Source: Neorhizobium huautlense
GTDB taxonomy: Bacteria > Pseudomonadota > Alphaproteobacteria > Rhizobiales > Rhizobiaceae
Direction of reading: 5' to 3'
DNA: 35,150 nt
Assembly: GCF_002968575.1 (NCBI RefSeq)
Contig: NZ_PVBM01000035.1
Coordinates: 1-35,150, forward strand
In this document: piece by piece, positions 8,327 to 16,866 of the stretch
How the letters are laid out: each line of letters begins with the position of its first letter
Position numbering within the stretch: position 1 is the stretch's first letter
Translations under genes and position numbers: made by a program
Notes under the pieces: generated by a model
Told to the model about the DNA's origin: nothing
The model's input: the letters and a program-made list of their open reading frames with translations, nothing else
The model's database searches: none

Positions 8327-9151
8327 ATGCGCCTTTTGTTTCTCGGTGACATGGTGGGCAAGACCGGACGTACGGCGGTCTGGGAAAAGCTACCCGGCCT
8401 CGTCTCCGACCTGAAGCTCGACTTCGTCATCGTCAACGGCGAGAATGCCGCCGGCGGCTTCGGCATCACCGAAGATATCTTCCTCGAGACGATCAATGCC
8501 GGCGCTGATGTGGTGACGACCGGCAACCATGTCTGGGACCAGAAGGACGCGGTCGGTTTTGCGGGCCGTCACGACCAATTCCTCAGGCCCGCCAACTATC
8601 CGGCCGGCACGCCGGGCAGGGGTTCCGGCCTTTATTACGGCCGGAACGGCGCTCGGGTGCTCGTCGCCAACATCATGGGTCGGGTGTTCATGCATCCGGA
8701 ACTCGACGATCCGTTCAAAAGTGCCGAAGCTATTCTTGCCGCCTGTCCCCTCAAGGAACAGGCGGACGCGATCGTCTTCGATTTCCATGCGGAAGCGACC
8801 AGCGAAAAACAGTGTTTCGGCCATTTCGTCGATGGCCGCGCCAGCCTTGTCGTGGGTACGCATACGCATGTCCCGACGGCCGACTGCCAGATCCTGAACG
8901 GCGGCACGGGCTACATGTCGGATGCCGGCATGTGCGGGGACTACGACTCCTCGCTTGGCATGGACAAGGAGGAACCGCTCAACCGCTTCATCTCGAAGAT
9001 GCCGAAAGGCCGGTTCGAGGCGGCAACCGGGCCGGCCACGATCTGCGGCCTCGGCATCGACATCTCCGATTCCACCGGTCTTGCCGAAAGGATCGCGCCC
9101 TTGCGGATCGGCCCGCGGCTGGCCGAGACGGTTCCGTCTTTCTGGAATTAA
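8327..9151 (+). CDS. YmdB-type calcineurin-like metallophosphoesterase
   Basis: The protein is 274 residues, the usual length for the TIGR00282/YmdB family of dinuclear-metal phosphoesterases; Bacillus YmdB acts on 2',3'-cyclic nucleotides. Candidate metal ligands are Asp8 (FLGDMVG), Glu39 and Asn40 (NGENAAGG), Asn67 and His68 (TGNHVWD), then FDFHAEAT and GTHTHVPTAD in the second half. It starts 26 bases after fau in the same direction and is probably co-transcribed. The substrate in this organism is unknown. Confidence 0.92.
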   Translation: MRLLFLGDMVGKTGRTAVWEKLPGLVSDLKLDFVIVNGENAAGGFGITEDIFLETINAGADVVTTGNHVWDQKDAVGFAGRHDQFLRPANYPAGTPGRGSGLYYGRNGARVLVANIMGRVFMHPELDDPFKSAEAILAACPLKEQADAIVFDFHAEATSEKQCFGHFVDGRASLVVGTHTHVPTADCQILNGGTGYMSDAGMCGDYDSSLGMDKEEPLNRFISKMPKGRFEAATGPATICGLGIDISDSTGLAERIAPLRIGPRLAETVPSFWN

Positions 9152-9212
9152 AGGGCTGTAATTGAGGGATGGTCTAAGGCCCAGCCCCCGACCTGAATGT
9201 GGGAATGCTTTC

Positions 9213-9254
9213 AAAATCTCTGTCGCGAAACTTTGACTTTCGCGACAGGATTTT
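9213..9254. terminator. bidirectional terminator hairpin
   Basis: AAAATC-T-CTGTCGCGAAA (9213-9230) pairs with TTTCGCGACAG-GATTTT (9238-9254) around a 7-base loop: 17 pairs with one bulged T. T-runs leave the stem on both strands. It sits between the convergent ymdB-type and transglutaminase-like genes and can end both. Confidence 0.8.
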
Positions 9255-9290
9255 CCGAAAGGATCAGCCACCCCGTTTTTGTCGGAGAAG

Positions 9291-10148
9291 TTAGGAGTTG
9301 CGCAACCTGACGGCCATAGGCTGGCCGTGTGGGAAGCTGACAACCTGCTCTGGTAAAGGCCAATCCGCGATGGCTTCCGGCTCGTCCTCCCCATCAACAG
9401 TGGCGGTCTCGAGCCGTGAAGCGAGATGATCTAGCATCGTCCTTGCCTGATGCGACAATTCGGTTGAAACGGGGGAGAGGTCCTTTGATAGACCCCAGTA
9501 ATCCCACGGTTTCAGTTCCAGTTTACGCAGGGCTGCGATTTCTCGAAGCAGGCTTCCCACGACGAACCATCCTCCGCCAAGGCCGAGGCTCGACACGCCA
9601 AATCGCGAGGCGATCTCCGGCTCGTCTTTGACCCGAAACCATGCCTCGCTTGCCGTCAGAAACCGCTCGCGTGGCACATCCAGAGGATCGAAAGAAACTC
9701 CTCCTATAGCTGCAAACTCCACATCAAGCCTTTTCCAACGCTCGCCGTCATGCCACTCGCAAAGCCAATGATCCTCCCAATGGTCTTGAACCAGATAATC
9801 CGCGAACCCGACACGGAGGCGAGCTGGAGTGCCGCACTCACGAAATCTGCTGACAGCCAGAAGAGCAAAATCCCGACATACACCGCCAACCTTGAGCCGG
9901 GAATCGCTTTCGAGGACGTCGCGTTCTACAGCAACAGACAGAATCTCTGCCACGGAACGAAGCTCCAGATCGGCGGCCTGTTCAGGTGTGAAGCCTCGTT
10001 CTTCGGATTCGGCCCCGCGAGGATGCTGCATGAATGAGCCAATCCAACGGGCAATTAAATCCGGTTCACTACCACCGCGCATCAACGTTTCGCGATAGGG
10101 CCCGGGTTCGGAATAGATGCTATGGGAAGCATAGAAGGTTTTGCGCAT
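9291..10148 (-). CDS. transglutaminase-like cysteine-fold protein
   Basis: The protein is 285 residues from the ATG at 10148, which has AAGGGA five bases upstream; an in-frame TTG at 10202 lacks a comparable site. A transglutaminase-like core is visible: Cys91 in GVCRDFALL, His127 in EDHWLCEW and Asp142 in RLDVE form the expected Cys-His-Asp triad. The region after residue ~150 is not recognised. There is no signal peptide, so a cytoplasmic location is likely. Bacterial members are mostly peptidases or amidases rather than cross-linkers; the substrate here is unknown. Confidence 0.75.
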   Translation of the reverse strand: MRKTFYASHSIYSEPGPYRETLMRGGSEPDLIARWIGSFMQHPRGAESEERGFTPEQAADLELRSVAEILSVAVERDVLESDSRLKVGGVCRDFALLAVSRFRECGTPARLRVGFADYLVQDHWEDHWLCEWHDGERWKRLDVEFAAIGGVSFDPLDVPRERFLTASEAWFRVKDEPEIASRFGVSSLGLGGGWFVVGSLLREIAALRKLELKPWDYWGLSKDLSPVSTELSHQARTMLDHLASRLETATVDGEDEPEAIADWPLPEQVVSFPHGQPMAVRLRNS

Positions 10149-10455
10149 TGTCGTCCCTTTCCAGTTGAGGATTGAGACACGACAAGGAGGGCAAATTTTC
10201 AAAAATTGTCAATCAGGCGCTGGTCGCAAATCCCGCCTAAAGCGACTGTTTCGCGATTGGGTTCTGCGGCGTCGCTAGGATGGATATCCCGTGACAGTGA
10301 GCGGAATGTGTCACGAAGATAATTCGGAAGATGCCCCACCTGAGACAGCCGCGCCGCAAGCGGACTCGGTATCGACATCCGCTTGAATTCCATATTTCTG
10401 TGAGGGGCGGTCCGAGCCGCCGCCTCTTTTCCTTTCGTGACTTCGGAAAGCGCCC
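10149..10455. other. intergenic region with an imperfect hairpin
   Basis: These 307 bases lack a confident gene. GAGGGGCGG (10402-10410) can pair with CCGCCGCCTC (10417-10426) with one bulge. On the plus strand TTTT follows, so it looks like a terminator, but no plus-strand gene ends here. On the minus strand it lies 30 bases after the YciI-like gene without a T-run. A 64-codon minus-strand frame (10199-10393) has no ribosome binding site or recognised family. Confidence 0.4.
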
Positions 10456-10839
10456 TTAACTTTCGTCCCCGGTCTCCAGCGGCGCACCTGGAAGATAGAG
10501 CATAATCGGGCGTATTTCATATACGGCTGTCGGATTGGCGCGTCGCAGTTCGCGGGCGGCGGCGACGGCGTCGTCCAGCGTGGGGAAGTCAACGACATAA
10601 AGGCCAAGCAACTGCTCCTTGGTTTCGGCGAAAGGACCGTCGATGACCAGGCCGTCGCCCGGCCCTCTTAAAGTCACGGCGCCCTGCGTGGGGCCGAGTC
10701 TTGCGGCGGGTCCGAGATGCTTCTCGCGAACGAGGCGATCGTTGATCCGCAGCAGCTCCGTCATCAGCGCGTCGTCCTCCTCCTTGCTCCAGGATGAGAC
10801 CACGCCTTCTTCGTGATAGGCGAGAATGGCATAATACAT
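10456..10839 (-). CDS. YciI-like (DGPF/YCII-domain) protein
   Basis: The protein is 127 residues from the ATG at 10839, with GGAGGAA upstream. It contains the family hallmark DGPFAETKEQLLG (about residues 67-79) after a ferredoxin-like N-terminal part starting MYYAILAYHEEG. YCII-domain proteins are small dimeric proteins. The DGPF subgroup is often encoded beside ECF sigma factors, but none is seen here. It lies 49 bases downstream of the dienelactone hydrolase in the same direction. No specific reaction can be assigned. Confidence 0.88.
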   Translation of the reverse strand: MYYAILAYHEEGVVSSWSKEEDDALMTELLRINDRLVREKHLGPAARLGPTQGAVTLRGPGDGLVIDGPFAETKEQLLGLYVVDFPTLDDAVAAARELRRANPTAVYEIRPIMLYLPGAPLETGDES

Positions 10840-10888
10840 GGAATTCTTCCTCCCTCGTGTCCCGTCGGTCCGGCAATCTGTTTGAGAT

Positions 10889-11620
10889 TTATAGCGCTTC
10901 CTCAAGCAGCGTCAGCAGGCGCCTGAAATGCCGTTCGGAGCCGGCTCTGTCATAAACATTGTGGTCGGGGACGGTCCAGCCATGCGCCATCCCCGCATAG
11001 TTTTCGATCGCGTAGTCAACGCCGCCGATGCGTAGCGCCTCGGCAAGGCGGGCGGACTGTTCGGGCGGGAAGCTGTTGTCGACACCCGCCATGCCTACAT
11101 AGACGCGTGCCTTGATCTTCTCGGCCAGCCGGTGCGGACTGTCTTCCGCGTCGCTGGCAAGATTGCCGCCATGGAAGCTGGCTGCCGCCTTGATGCGGTC
11201 GGGATATAGGGCCGCGGCGGTCAGAGCGCGGGCGCCGCCCATGCAATAGCCGACGACGCCGATCGGGCCTGTGACGCCTTCTGCTTCGAGCGCCTCGATG
11301 AAGGCCGCGCCGTCACGGGCGGTGAGTTCCTGGCTGGTCGCCTGCATCATGGAGCGGATCTTCGTTTTGGACCCCTCCTCGCTGAACGCAGTCTTTGCGT
11401 CGAACGGTTCGTAGGGGCCCGATCGATAATAGAGATCGGGTACGAGCACGATGTAGCCCGCATCGGCGATCCTCTGGCCCATATCGTAAAGGGCCTGGCG
11501 CGGACCGAAGGCGTCCATGTAGATGATGATGCCCTTGTCCGTCCGGCTGCTGCCGTGGGCCCTGATGACCGTGGCCTTGGCAACGCCATCGGCAGTCCTG
11601 ATCTCAATGTCATGCTTCAT
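10889..11620 (-). CDS. dienelactone hydrolase family protein
   Basis: This alpha/beta hydrolase has 243 residues from the ATG at 11620, with GGAG six bases upstream; a GTG at 11632 is the alternative. The nucleophile is a cysteine (GYCMGG, Cys126), as in dienelactone hydrolases, with Asp181 (AGVDNSFP) and His213 (GMAHGW) completing the triad. True dienelactone hydrolases open the lactone ring in chlorocatechol breakdown. No other catechol-pathway gene is nearby, so a general carboxylesterase role is as likely. It is cytoplasmic and probably forms an operon with the YciI-like gene. Confidence 0.88.
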   Translation of the reverse strand: MKHDIEIRTADGVAKATVIRAHGSSRTDKGIIIYMDAFGPRQALYDMGQRIADAGYIVLVPDLYYRSGPYEPFDAKTAFSEEGSKTKIRSMMQATSQELTARDGAAFIEALEAEGVTGPIGVVGYCMGGARALTAAALYPDRIKAAASFHGGNLASDAEDSPHRLAEKIKARVYVGMAGVDNSFPPEQSARLAEALRIGGVDYAIENYAGMAHGWTVPDHNVYDRAGSERHFRRLLTLLEEAL

Positions 11621-11821
11621 CAGAGGCTCCACTCAAGACGTGATGGTTCAAGCGCCGGGCGAGCTACATCCGGCGTGGTTCGGCTTGTCAATAGTCAATT
11701 CCAGGTGCCGCACCAATGACAGAATTGTGAGACGTTGCGGGATACTTCGGTCTGGACCGGCCTTCAGCATTGCCGCATCTTTCGCGCGGGAATGAACAGG
11801 AACGCAGTCCTTGGGAGTGGC

Positions 11822-12670
11822 ATGATGCTACGGGCTCTCGCATTCGGCCTAGCCGGTTTTTTCCTTTGGGCCTTCGCCGCGCCGGCGCAGGACGGCGGAC
11901 TGCCCGTCAGCCAGTGCCAGGCGATAGCTCAAAAGCTTCCCGGCGTCATGTTTGCGAGTTTCAAGCCCACTAACATGCAACTCGCCCAAGTACAGAAGAA
12001 CCTTGCCCTTTCGGAAAGGGAGGAGGTTGAGATCACCTTCGTCGGCCATTCCACCTATTTCATCGAAACGCCTGAAGGCATAGGCATCGCCACGGACTAC
12101 AGCGGCGTCTACCAGCCGACGCGGCTGCCGGACGTGGTAACAATGAACAAGGCCCATTCCACTCATTATTCCCTCCAGCCGGACCCGCAGATCCCGCATG
12201 TCCTGCATGGCTGGAGCGACGTTCCGGGTGAGAAGGCCGAGCATCGGCTGATGGTGGGAGATGCCTATATCCGCAATGTCGTTTCCGACATCCGCTCCTG
12301 GGGAGGCGGCGTCGAGGAAAACGCCAATTCGATCTTCATCTTCGAAATCGCCGGTCTTTGCATCGGTCATCTCGGCCATCTGCATTTCGAACTGACCGAG
12401 GCCCAATATACCGAGATCGGCAGACTGGATATCCTGATGGTGCCGGTCGATGGCGGCTTGACCATGGGGGCGGACAGCATGAGCCGTGTCGTGCAGCGGC
12501 TGCGCTCGTCGCTGATCCTGCCGATGCATCGCTGGGGGCCGCCGCTCGACAATTTCCTCGCCATGTTCGACGGTCGGTTCGATATCGCCTATGCGAGAGA
12601 AAAAACCCTCAAGGTCTCGATGCGCAGTCTGCCGAAGAAGCCGACGATCATGGTGCCGCAGGGGCTTTGA
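11822..12670 (+). CDS. exported metallo-beta-lactamase-fold hydrolase
   Basis: The gene encodes 282 residues. The signal peptide reads MMLRALAFGLAGFF then LWAFAAPAQ, so the product should be periplasmic. GGGAG lies four bases before the first ATG (11822) and seven before the second (11825), so either could be used; an ATG at 11792 has a poorer site. The body resembles UlaG-type metallo-beta-lactamase-fold proteins: VGHSTYFIE and DILMVPVDGG strands, plus His-rich segments AHSTHYS and GHLGHLHFEL. The canonical HxHxDH motif is not intact (HSTHYS instead), so metal binding may be altered. Substrate unknown. Confidence 0.75.
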   Translation: MMLRALAFGLAGFFLWAFAAPAQDGGLPVSQCQAIAQKLPGVMFASFKPTNMQLAQVQKNLALSEREEVEITFVGHSTYFIETPEGIGIATDYSGVYQPTRLPDVVTMNKAHSTHYSLQPDPQIPHVLHGWSDVPGEKAEHRLMVGDAYIRNVVSDIRSWGGGVEENANSIFIFEIAGLCIGHLGHLHFELTEAQYTEIGRLDILMVPVDGGLTMGADSMSRVVQRLRSSLILPMHRWGPPLDNFLAMFDGRFDIAYAREKTLKVSMRSLPKKPTIMVPQGL

Positions 12671-12678
12671 GCCCCTGC
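12658..12678. terminator. hairpin at a convergent gene junction
   Basis: GCAGGGGCT-TTG-AGCCCCTGC is a perfect 9-bp stem that includes the stop codon of the plus-strand hydrolase. The next gene converges from the right 16 bases away. It lacks a T-run on either strand, so termination is likely only in part. Confidence 0.4.
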
Positions 12679-12694
12679 AGGCGTATTCGGCAGC

Positions 12695-13207
12695 TCAGTG
12701 GAACTGCGGGAAGGCGAGGTGCTGCTTGACGCCGACCTCGGGCATCTTCTCGTCCTGGAGGTTGGCCTTGGCGATCTCCCAGCCGAATTTCAGCGAACTG
12801 TCGGTCGATGCCCAGATTTCCGCATCCTCGACCCGCAGGGCGAGCATGGTCAACATCGGATCGTCCTTGCCGTTCTCGTACCAGGCCGCTGTGACGGCGC
12901 TCCAGTATTCATCGATCTTGGCGGGGTCCTTTCGGATTTCGAGGGTGCCCATGAGGCAGGCGTGGTAGTCGTGATCCTTGCCGACGACGCAGAAATGCGC
13001 CTTGGAGCCTGCGCGGACCGCTCGGGCCAGATGCGTGTCGGTCTTGGTGAAGAACCAGATCGTGTTGGTCTTGCGGTCGACATTCGGCGCCATCGGCTGG
13101 AAATGCATATGCGAACCTTCGATGCCGAGCATGCCGGCATGGATATTGCTGATCTCGTCCCAGAGCTGACGTTCCGGCGCTTCGCGGGCTTCGGTAAGGC
13201 TGGCCAT
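12695..13207 (-). CDS. pyridoxamine 5'-phosphate oxidase-like flavoprotein (general stress protein 26 type)
   Basis: The protein is 170 residues from the ATG at 13207, with AAGGAG upstream. It has the split-barrel fold pattern of the PNPOx-like family: HMHFQPMAPNVDR, TIWFFTKTDTHLAR and KAHFCVVGKDHDYHACLMGTLE correspond to the barrel strands, and EIWASTDSS lies in the C-terminal part. Members bind FMN or F420 and are often stress-induced; they are not vitamin B6 enzymes by default. It is monocistronic, between two convergent/divergent neighbours. Confidence 0.85.
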   Translation of the reverse strand: MASLTEAREAPERQLWDEISNIHAGMLGIEGSHMHFQPMAPNVDRKTNTIWFFTKTDTHLARAVRAGSKAHFCVVGKDHDYHACLMGTLEIRKDPAKIDEYWSAVTAAWYENGKDDPMLTMLALRVEDAEIWASTDSSLKFGWEIAKANLQDEKMPEVGVKQHLAFPQFH

Positions 13208-13375
13208 CGAGTGTCTCCTTGTTGTCTGCCAAGGTGACAAAACGACGAGCTTTTGGCTTTGTTCCGGCATCCAGCAGCGCGAAAAGCCTTCTGATCCGCC
13301 GCAAAATGCCTTGAACGGCCAAGGCTTCGAAATTATAAGGCGCCATTCCAAACAAGCTAAAGTGTCAGGGGTGCC

Positions 13376-14122
13376 ATGGCTGGCCATTCACAGTTCAAAA
13401 ACATCATGCACCGCAAGGGCAAGCAGGACTCGATCCGCTCGAAGATGTTCTCCAAGCTCGCCCGCGAAATCACGGTTGCGGCGAAGGCAGGTCTGCCCGA
13501 CCCGGCGATGAATGCTGCGCTGCGTCTGGCGATCCAGAACGCCAAGGCGCAGTCGATGCCGAAGGACAATATCGACCGCGCCATCAAGAAGGCATCCGGT
13601 GCGGACGCGGAAAACTACGATTCCGTCCGCTACGAGGGTTACGGTCCGGGCGGTACGGCCGTCATCGTCGAGGCGCTGACCGACAACCGCAATCGCACCG
13701 CCTCCAACGTCCGCTCGATCTTTACCAAGGCCGGCGGTGCACTTGGCGAAACCGGTTCGGTTTCGTTCTCCTTCGACCATGTGGGCGAGATCACCTACAA
13801 GGCGAGCGTCGGTGACGCCGACAAGGTGATGGAAGCGGCGATCGAAGCAGGCGCCGACGACGTAACCTCTGACGAGGAGGGCCACACGATCATCTGCGCT
13901 TTCGAAAGCCTCGGCGAAGTGTCGAAGGCACTCGAAGCGACACTCGGCCAAGCCGAGACGGTCAAGGTGATCTGGCGGCCGCAGAACACGATCGAGGTGG
14001 ACGAGGAGAAGGCGCAGTCGCTGCTGAAGCTGATCGACAACCTGGAAGACGATGACGACGTACAGAGCGTCTATTCGAATTTCGAGGTTTCCGACGAGGT
14101 CATGGCCAAACTGTCTGCTTGA
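13376..14122 (+). CDS. yebC: YebC/PmpR family protein
   Basis: The 248-residue length and the opening MAGHSQFKNIMHRKGKQD are diagnostic of the YebC family. The three-domain pattern is complete, with YEGYGPGGTAVIVEALTDN in the middle and the acidic IDNLEDDDDVQSVYSNF at the end. Members were described as transcription regulators (PmpR). More recent work links the family to translation through proline-rich stretches. The gene often sits next to ruvC; here two leftward genes separate them. Confidence 0.95.
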   Translation: MAGHSQFKNIMHRKGKQDSIRSKMFSKLAREITVAAKAGLPDPAMNAALRLAIQNAKAQSMPKDNIDRAIKKASGADAENYDSVRYEGYGPGGTAVIVEALTDNRNRTASNVRSIFTKAGGALGETGSVSFSFDHVGEITYKASVGDADKVMEAAIEAGADDVTSDEEGHTIICAFESLGEVSKALEATLGQAETVKVIWRPQNTIEVDEEKAQSLLKLIDNLEDDDDVQSVYSNFEVSDEVMAKLSA

Positions 14123-14137
14123 TCCACCGATGAATTC

Positions 14138-14163
14138 AGGGCCGGCTTTGACCGGCCCTTTTT
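14138..14163 (+). terminator. rho-independent terminator of yebC
   Basis: AGGGCCGG (14138-14145) pairs with CCGGCCCT (14152-14159) around CTTTGA and is followed by TTTT. It ends four bases before the stop of the converging luciferase-like gene. Confidence 0.88.
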
Positions 14164-14166
14164 CGT

Positions 14167-15168
14167 TCAGGCCCCGACTTTTTCCATCATCGGCAGGCTC
14201 GCGAACAGTTCAACCGAGCGGAGCCGGGCCTCGACGTCGTGGATCGGCATGGAGATGATCAGTTCGTCGGCTTGCGTCTCTTCGAGGAAACCCTTCAGCT
14301 TCGCCGTAATCGTCGGCACGGAACCGACTGCGGCATAACGAAGCGTATGCTCGACGCTCATCTTCTCCATCGGCGTCCAGATGCCCTCCATGCTGTCGAC
14401 GGGCTTGGGGAAACGGGTGCGAACATTCTTGCGCAGGTTTACGAACTGCTGTTGTGACGATGTAAAGAGCCGTTCGGCCTCCTCGTCCGTCTCCGCCGCG
14501 ACGCCCATGACGCCGACCATGACATAGGGCTTGTCGAGTTGGGCCGAGGGCTGGAAGCGCTCACGATAGATGGCAATTGCATCCAAGAGCATGTCCGGCG
14601 CGAAATGCGAGGCGAACGCATAGGGCAGGCCGAGAGCGGCGGCGAGATGCGCGCTGTAAAGACTGGAGCCCAGCAACCAGATCGGCACATGCGCATCCAT
14701 GCCTGGAACGGCAAGCAACGCCTGGTCATCTTCAGGCGCGCCGAGCAACCGCTGCAGTTCGAGGATGTCGTGCGGGAAGTTTTCCGCGCCTGCGTCGAGA
14801 TTGCGGCGAAGGGCGCTTGCCGTGCGCATATCGGTACCTGGGGCGCGACCAAGACCCAAGTCGACACGGCCGGGCAGCAGGGCCTCCAGCGTTCCGAACT
14901 GTTCGGCGATGACGAGCGGCGAGTGGTTGGGCAGCATGATGCCGCCTGAACCGACACGGATGGTTTTCGTCGCCGCGCCGACATGCGAAATCACCAGAGA
15001 GGTGGCAGCACTTGCAATGCCCGGCATGCCGTGGTGCTCGGCAAGCCAGACCCGCTTGTAGCCTTGTTCCTCCGCTTTGATCGCCAGGCGGCGGGACTGC
15101 TCAAGCGCGTCACGCACGGAATAACCTTCACCAATCGGTGAAAGATCTAGAATGGAAAAGGGAATCAT
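14167..15168 (-). CDS. luciferase-like (LLM class) flavin-dependent oxidoreductase
   Basis: This 333-residue TIM-barrel monooxygenase belongs to the bacterial luciferase superfamily. Characteristic segments are the RVWLAEHHGMPG strand-loop near residue 40, GGIMLPNHSPLVIAEQFGTLEAL, the GRVDLGLGRAPGTD turn, and PIWLLGSS. The subgroup resembles MsnO8-like enzymes that use reduced FMN supplied by a separate reductase. The start is the ATG at 15168, with AGGA seven bases upstream; a GTG at 15174 is too close to that site. The substrate cannot be predicted. Confidence 0.9.
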   Translation of the reverse strand: MIPFSILDLSPIGEGYSVRDALEQSRRLAIKAEEQGYKRVWLAEHHGMPGIASAATSLVISHVGAATKTIRVGSGGIMLPNHSPLVIAEQFGTLEALLPGRVDLGLGRAPGTDMRTASALRRNLDAGAENFPHDILELQRLLGAPEDDQALLAVPGMDAHVPIWLLGSSLYSAHLAAALGLPYAFASHFAPDMLLDAIAIYRERFQPSAQLDKPYVMVGVMGVAAETDEEAERLFTSSQQQFVNLRKNVRTRFPKPVDSMEGIWTPMEKMSVEHTLRYAAVGSVPTITAKLKGFLEETQADELIISMPIHDVEARLRSVELFASLPMMEKVGA

Positions 15169-15266
15169 CGGCACGTCCTGGGAGGCGGGATAAGTGACAA
15201 TAGGCTCGACTTATCTAGGCAGCCCGATGCGGGAATACGACCCCGCCGATCGAAAATGGAAGCAAG

Positions 15267-15290
15267 AAAAAAGGGCCGCGTCAGCGGCCC
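15267..15290 (-). terminator. rho-independent terminator of the HAMP-like gene
   Basis: On the minus strand GGGCCGC-TGAC-GCGGCCC is followed by six T. It lies seven bases after the stop of the chemoreceptor-like gene and separates it from the luciferase-like gene. Confidence 0.88.
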
Positions 15291-15297
15291 CTCGGGA

Positions 15298-16158
15298 TTA
15301 CGATTTGACGAGCCTCAGATGAAGGCCCCGCGGACCTGAACCGTGCGGGCCGGAACCATGCGGATCGGGATCGTGCGGCGGCTGGACAATGACCGTGACG
15401 CGGGCAAAACGGCTGGCCTTCTGATCGATCTCGGCGATTTGCCGGTCAACTCGGTCAAGTGTCAGCGTCGCCATGTCGGCCTTCAGGCCCACGCTGCGTC
15501 GCGATTTTGCGGTCTCGTTCAGGTCATCGTAGATGGAGGAGGCGGCATCAGCCTGGCCTTGTGCCGTCTCCGACAGCGTACCGAGATGGTCGGTCAGGGC
15601 GTCCAGGTAGAGGCAAAGGGCGTCCAGTTCCCGGCCGATCTGTTGTGTTGCCGAAGACAGCGCTTCCCTGCTTTCGACGGACATAGGACCGGCTTGATTT
15701 TCATCCATTTCCGCGATGAGCTTCAGTGCGGTTTCCACCGCTTCCTTAGGTCTGCGGATGTCGACTTGGGCGTTCTGGGCGATCGCTGCTGCGTGTTGCG
15801 CGCGAATCTTCTGTTCACGAAGACGCTGAGTGAGGCTGCCGACGTCGGCGAGCGTCCTGGACAGTTGGCGGGTATGCTCCGCGTCGGTTTCGGCGGCCTG
15901 CTTAACCCCTTTTCGCAGCGAATCGGATTCCTCACGGAGAAGGCGGGCATTGCCGACGACCGAGTCCATCGTGCCGTTCAAGGTATTCAGACCGCGATTG
16001 AAGTCCCGGCGCATTCCCTCCCATTGAGCGGGAAAAAGAGTATCCAGCGTTGTGCCCAGGTCGCCGGCGGCAAAGCGTCTCAGGCCGCCGTCCAGCGCGT
16101 TGACGACGACGCGCATCTGCTGCAGTTCCAGTTCATTCCGATCTCGATCCCGTATCAT
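15298..16158 (-). CDS. HAMP-containing, chemoreceptor-like protein without a canonical signalling tip
   Basis: The protein is 286 residues from the ATG at 16158, with GGAG eight bases upstream. Residues ~15-60 (NALDGGLRRFAAGDLGTTL then FPAQWEGMRRDFN) look like the HAMP-type segment of rhizobial chemoreceptors. A long helical region follows and runs to about residue 255 (for example SDSLRKGVKQAAETDAEHTRQLS). The conserved E-x-x-x-L-A-L-N-A-A-I-E-A-A-R hairpin that binds CheA and CheW is absent. No membrane helix or ligand domain is present, so the protein is cytoplasmic. The tail holds two PHGSG repeats and ends LRLVKS. It may be a decayed or repurposed chemoreceptor; its function is unknown. 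Confidence 0.65.
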   Translation of the reverse strand: MIRDRDRNELELQQMRVVVNALDGGLRRFAAGDLGTTLDTLFPAQWEGMRRDFNRGLNTLNGTMDSVVGNARLLREESDSLRKGVKQAAETDAEHTRQLSRTLADVGSLTQRLREQKIRAQHAAAIAQNAQVDIRRPKEAVETALKLIAEMDENQAGPMSVESREALSSATQQIGRELDALCLYLDALTDHLGTLSETAQGQADAASSIYDDLNETAKSRRSVGLKADMATLTLDRVDRQIAEIDQKASRFARVTVIVQPPHDPDPHGSGPHGSGPRGLHLRLVKS

Positions 16159-16354
16159 TCGGGCGGCTCCTTATGCTTCGGCCCCCCTTTCTGACCAAGC
16201 AACGCGGTGAAAGAAAGTCGGTTGCCCAATTTGGAGCGGTTCTGCCCAAAAGCTTTTCGATATGGTTAACGACGACAGGGCATCAACGGAGGGCATCGCC
16301 GGACCATCTGGGGTCGACATGGCGCCTTCTGCGGCAAGGCGGTAGTGTAGCCGG

Positions 16355-16864
16355 ATGACACAAACGATTCGCATCATCGGCATCGATCCGGGACTTCGCC
16401 GAACCGGTTGGGGCATTATCGAAACGCTGGGAAACAGCCTGCGCTTCGTCGCTTCAGGCACGGTCACGTCTGACGGAGACATGGATCTCGCATCCCGCCT
16501 CTGCCAGCTGCATGACGGGCTGGCCGAAGTGGTGCATGCCTACAAGCCAGATGAGGCGGCGGTCGAGCAGACTTTTGTCAACAAGGATGCGGTGGCGACC
16601 CTGAAACTGGGGCAGGCGAGGGGTGTCGTGATGCTGGTGCCGGCGCGGGCCGGCCTGCCGGTCGCCGAATATGCGCCAAATGCCGTCAAGAAGTCCGTCA
16701 TCGGGGTTGGCCACGGCGAAAAGCAGCAGATCCACATGATGTTGAAGATCCTGATGCCCAAGGCCGAATTCAAGGGCAATGACGCCGCCGACGCCTTGGC
16801 GATCGCCATCTGCCATGCCCACAACCGCGGCGGCCACCGCATGCGCGCCGCGCTTGCCGGGTAA
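16355..16864 (+). CDS. ruvC: Holliday junction resolvase RuvC
   Basis: RuvC is the endonuclease that cuts Holliday junctions symmetrically after RuvAB branch migration. The 169 residues include the catalytic acids Asp11 (IIGIDPG), Glu71 (AAVEQTF), Asp143 and Asp146 (GNDAADALA), in the order known for the family. It starts the ruv cluster. Instead of ruvA, a toxin-antitoxin pair follows 56 bases later. The ribosome binding site is weak (AAGGCGG lies rather far upstream). Confidence 0.97.
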   Translation: MTQTIRIIGIDPGLRRTGWGIIETLGNSLRFVASGTVTSDGDMDLASRLCQLHDGLAEVVHAYKPDEAAVEQTFVNKDAVATLKLGQARGVVMLVPARAGLPVAEYAPNAVKKSVIGVGHGEKQQIHMMLKILMPKAEFKGNDAADALAIAICHAHNRGGHRMRAALAG

Positions 16865-16866
16865 GT

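Noticed and set aside
10199..10393. 64-codon minus-strand frame between two accessory genes
   Set aside because: It lacks a ribosome binding site, any recognised family and clear codon bias, and it overlaps the alternative 5' end of the transglutaminase-like gene.
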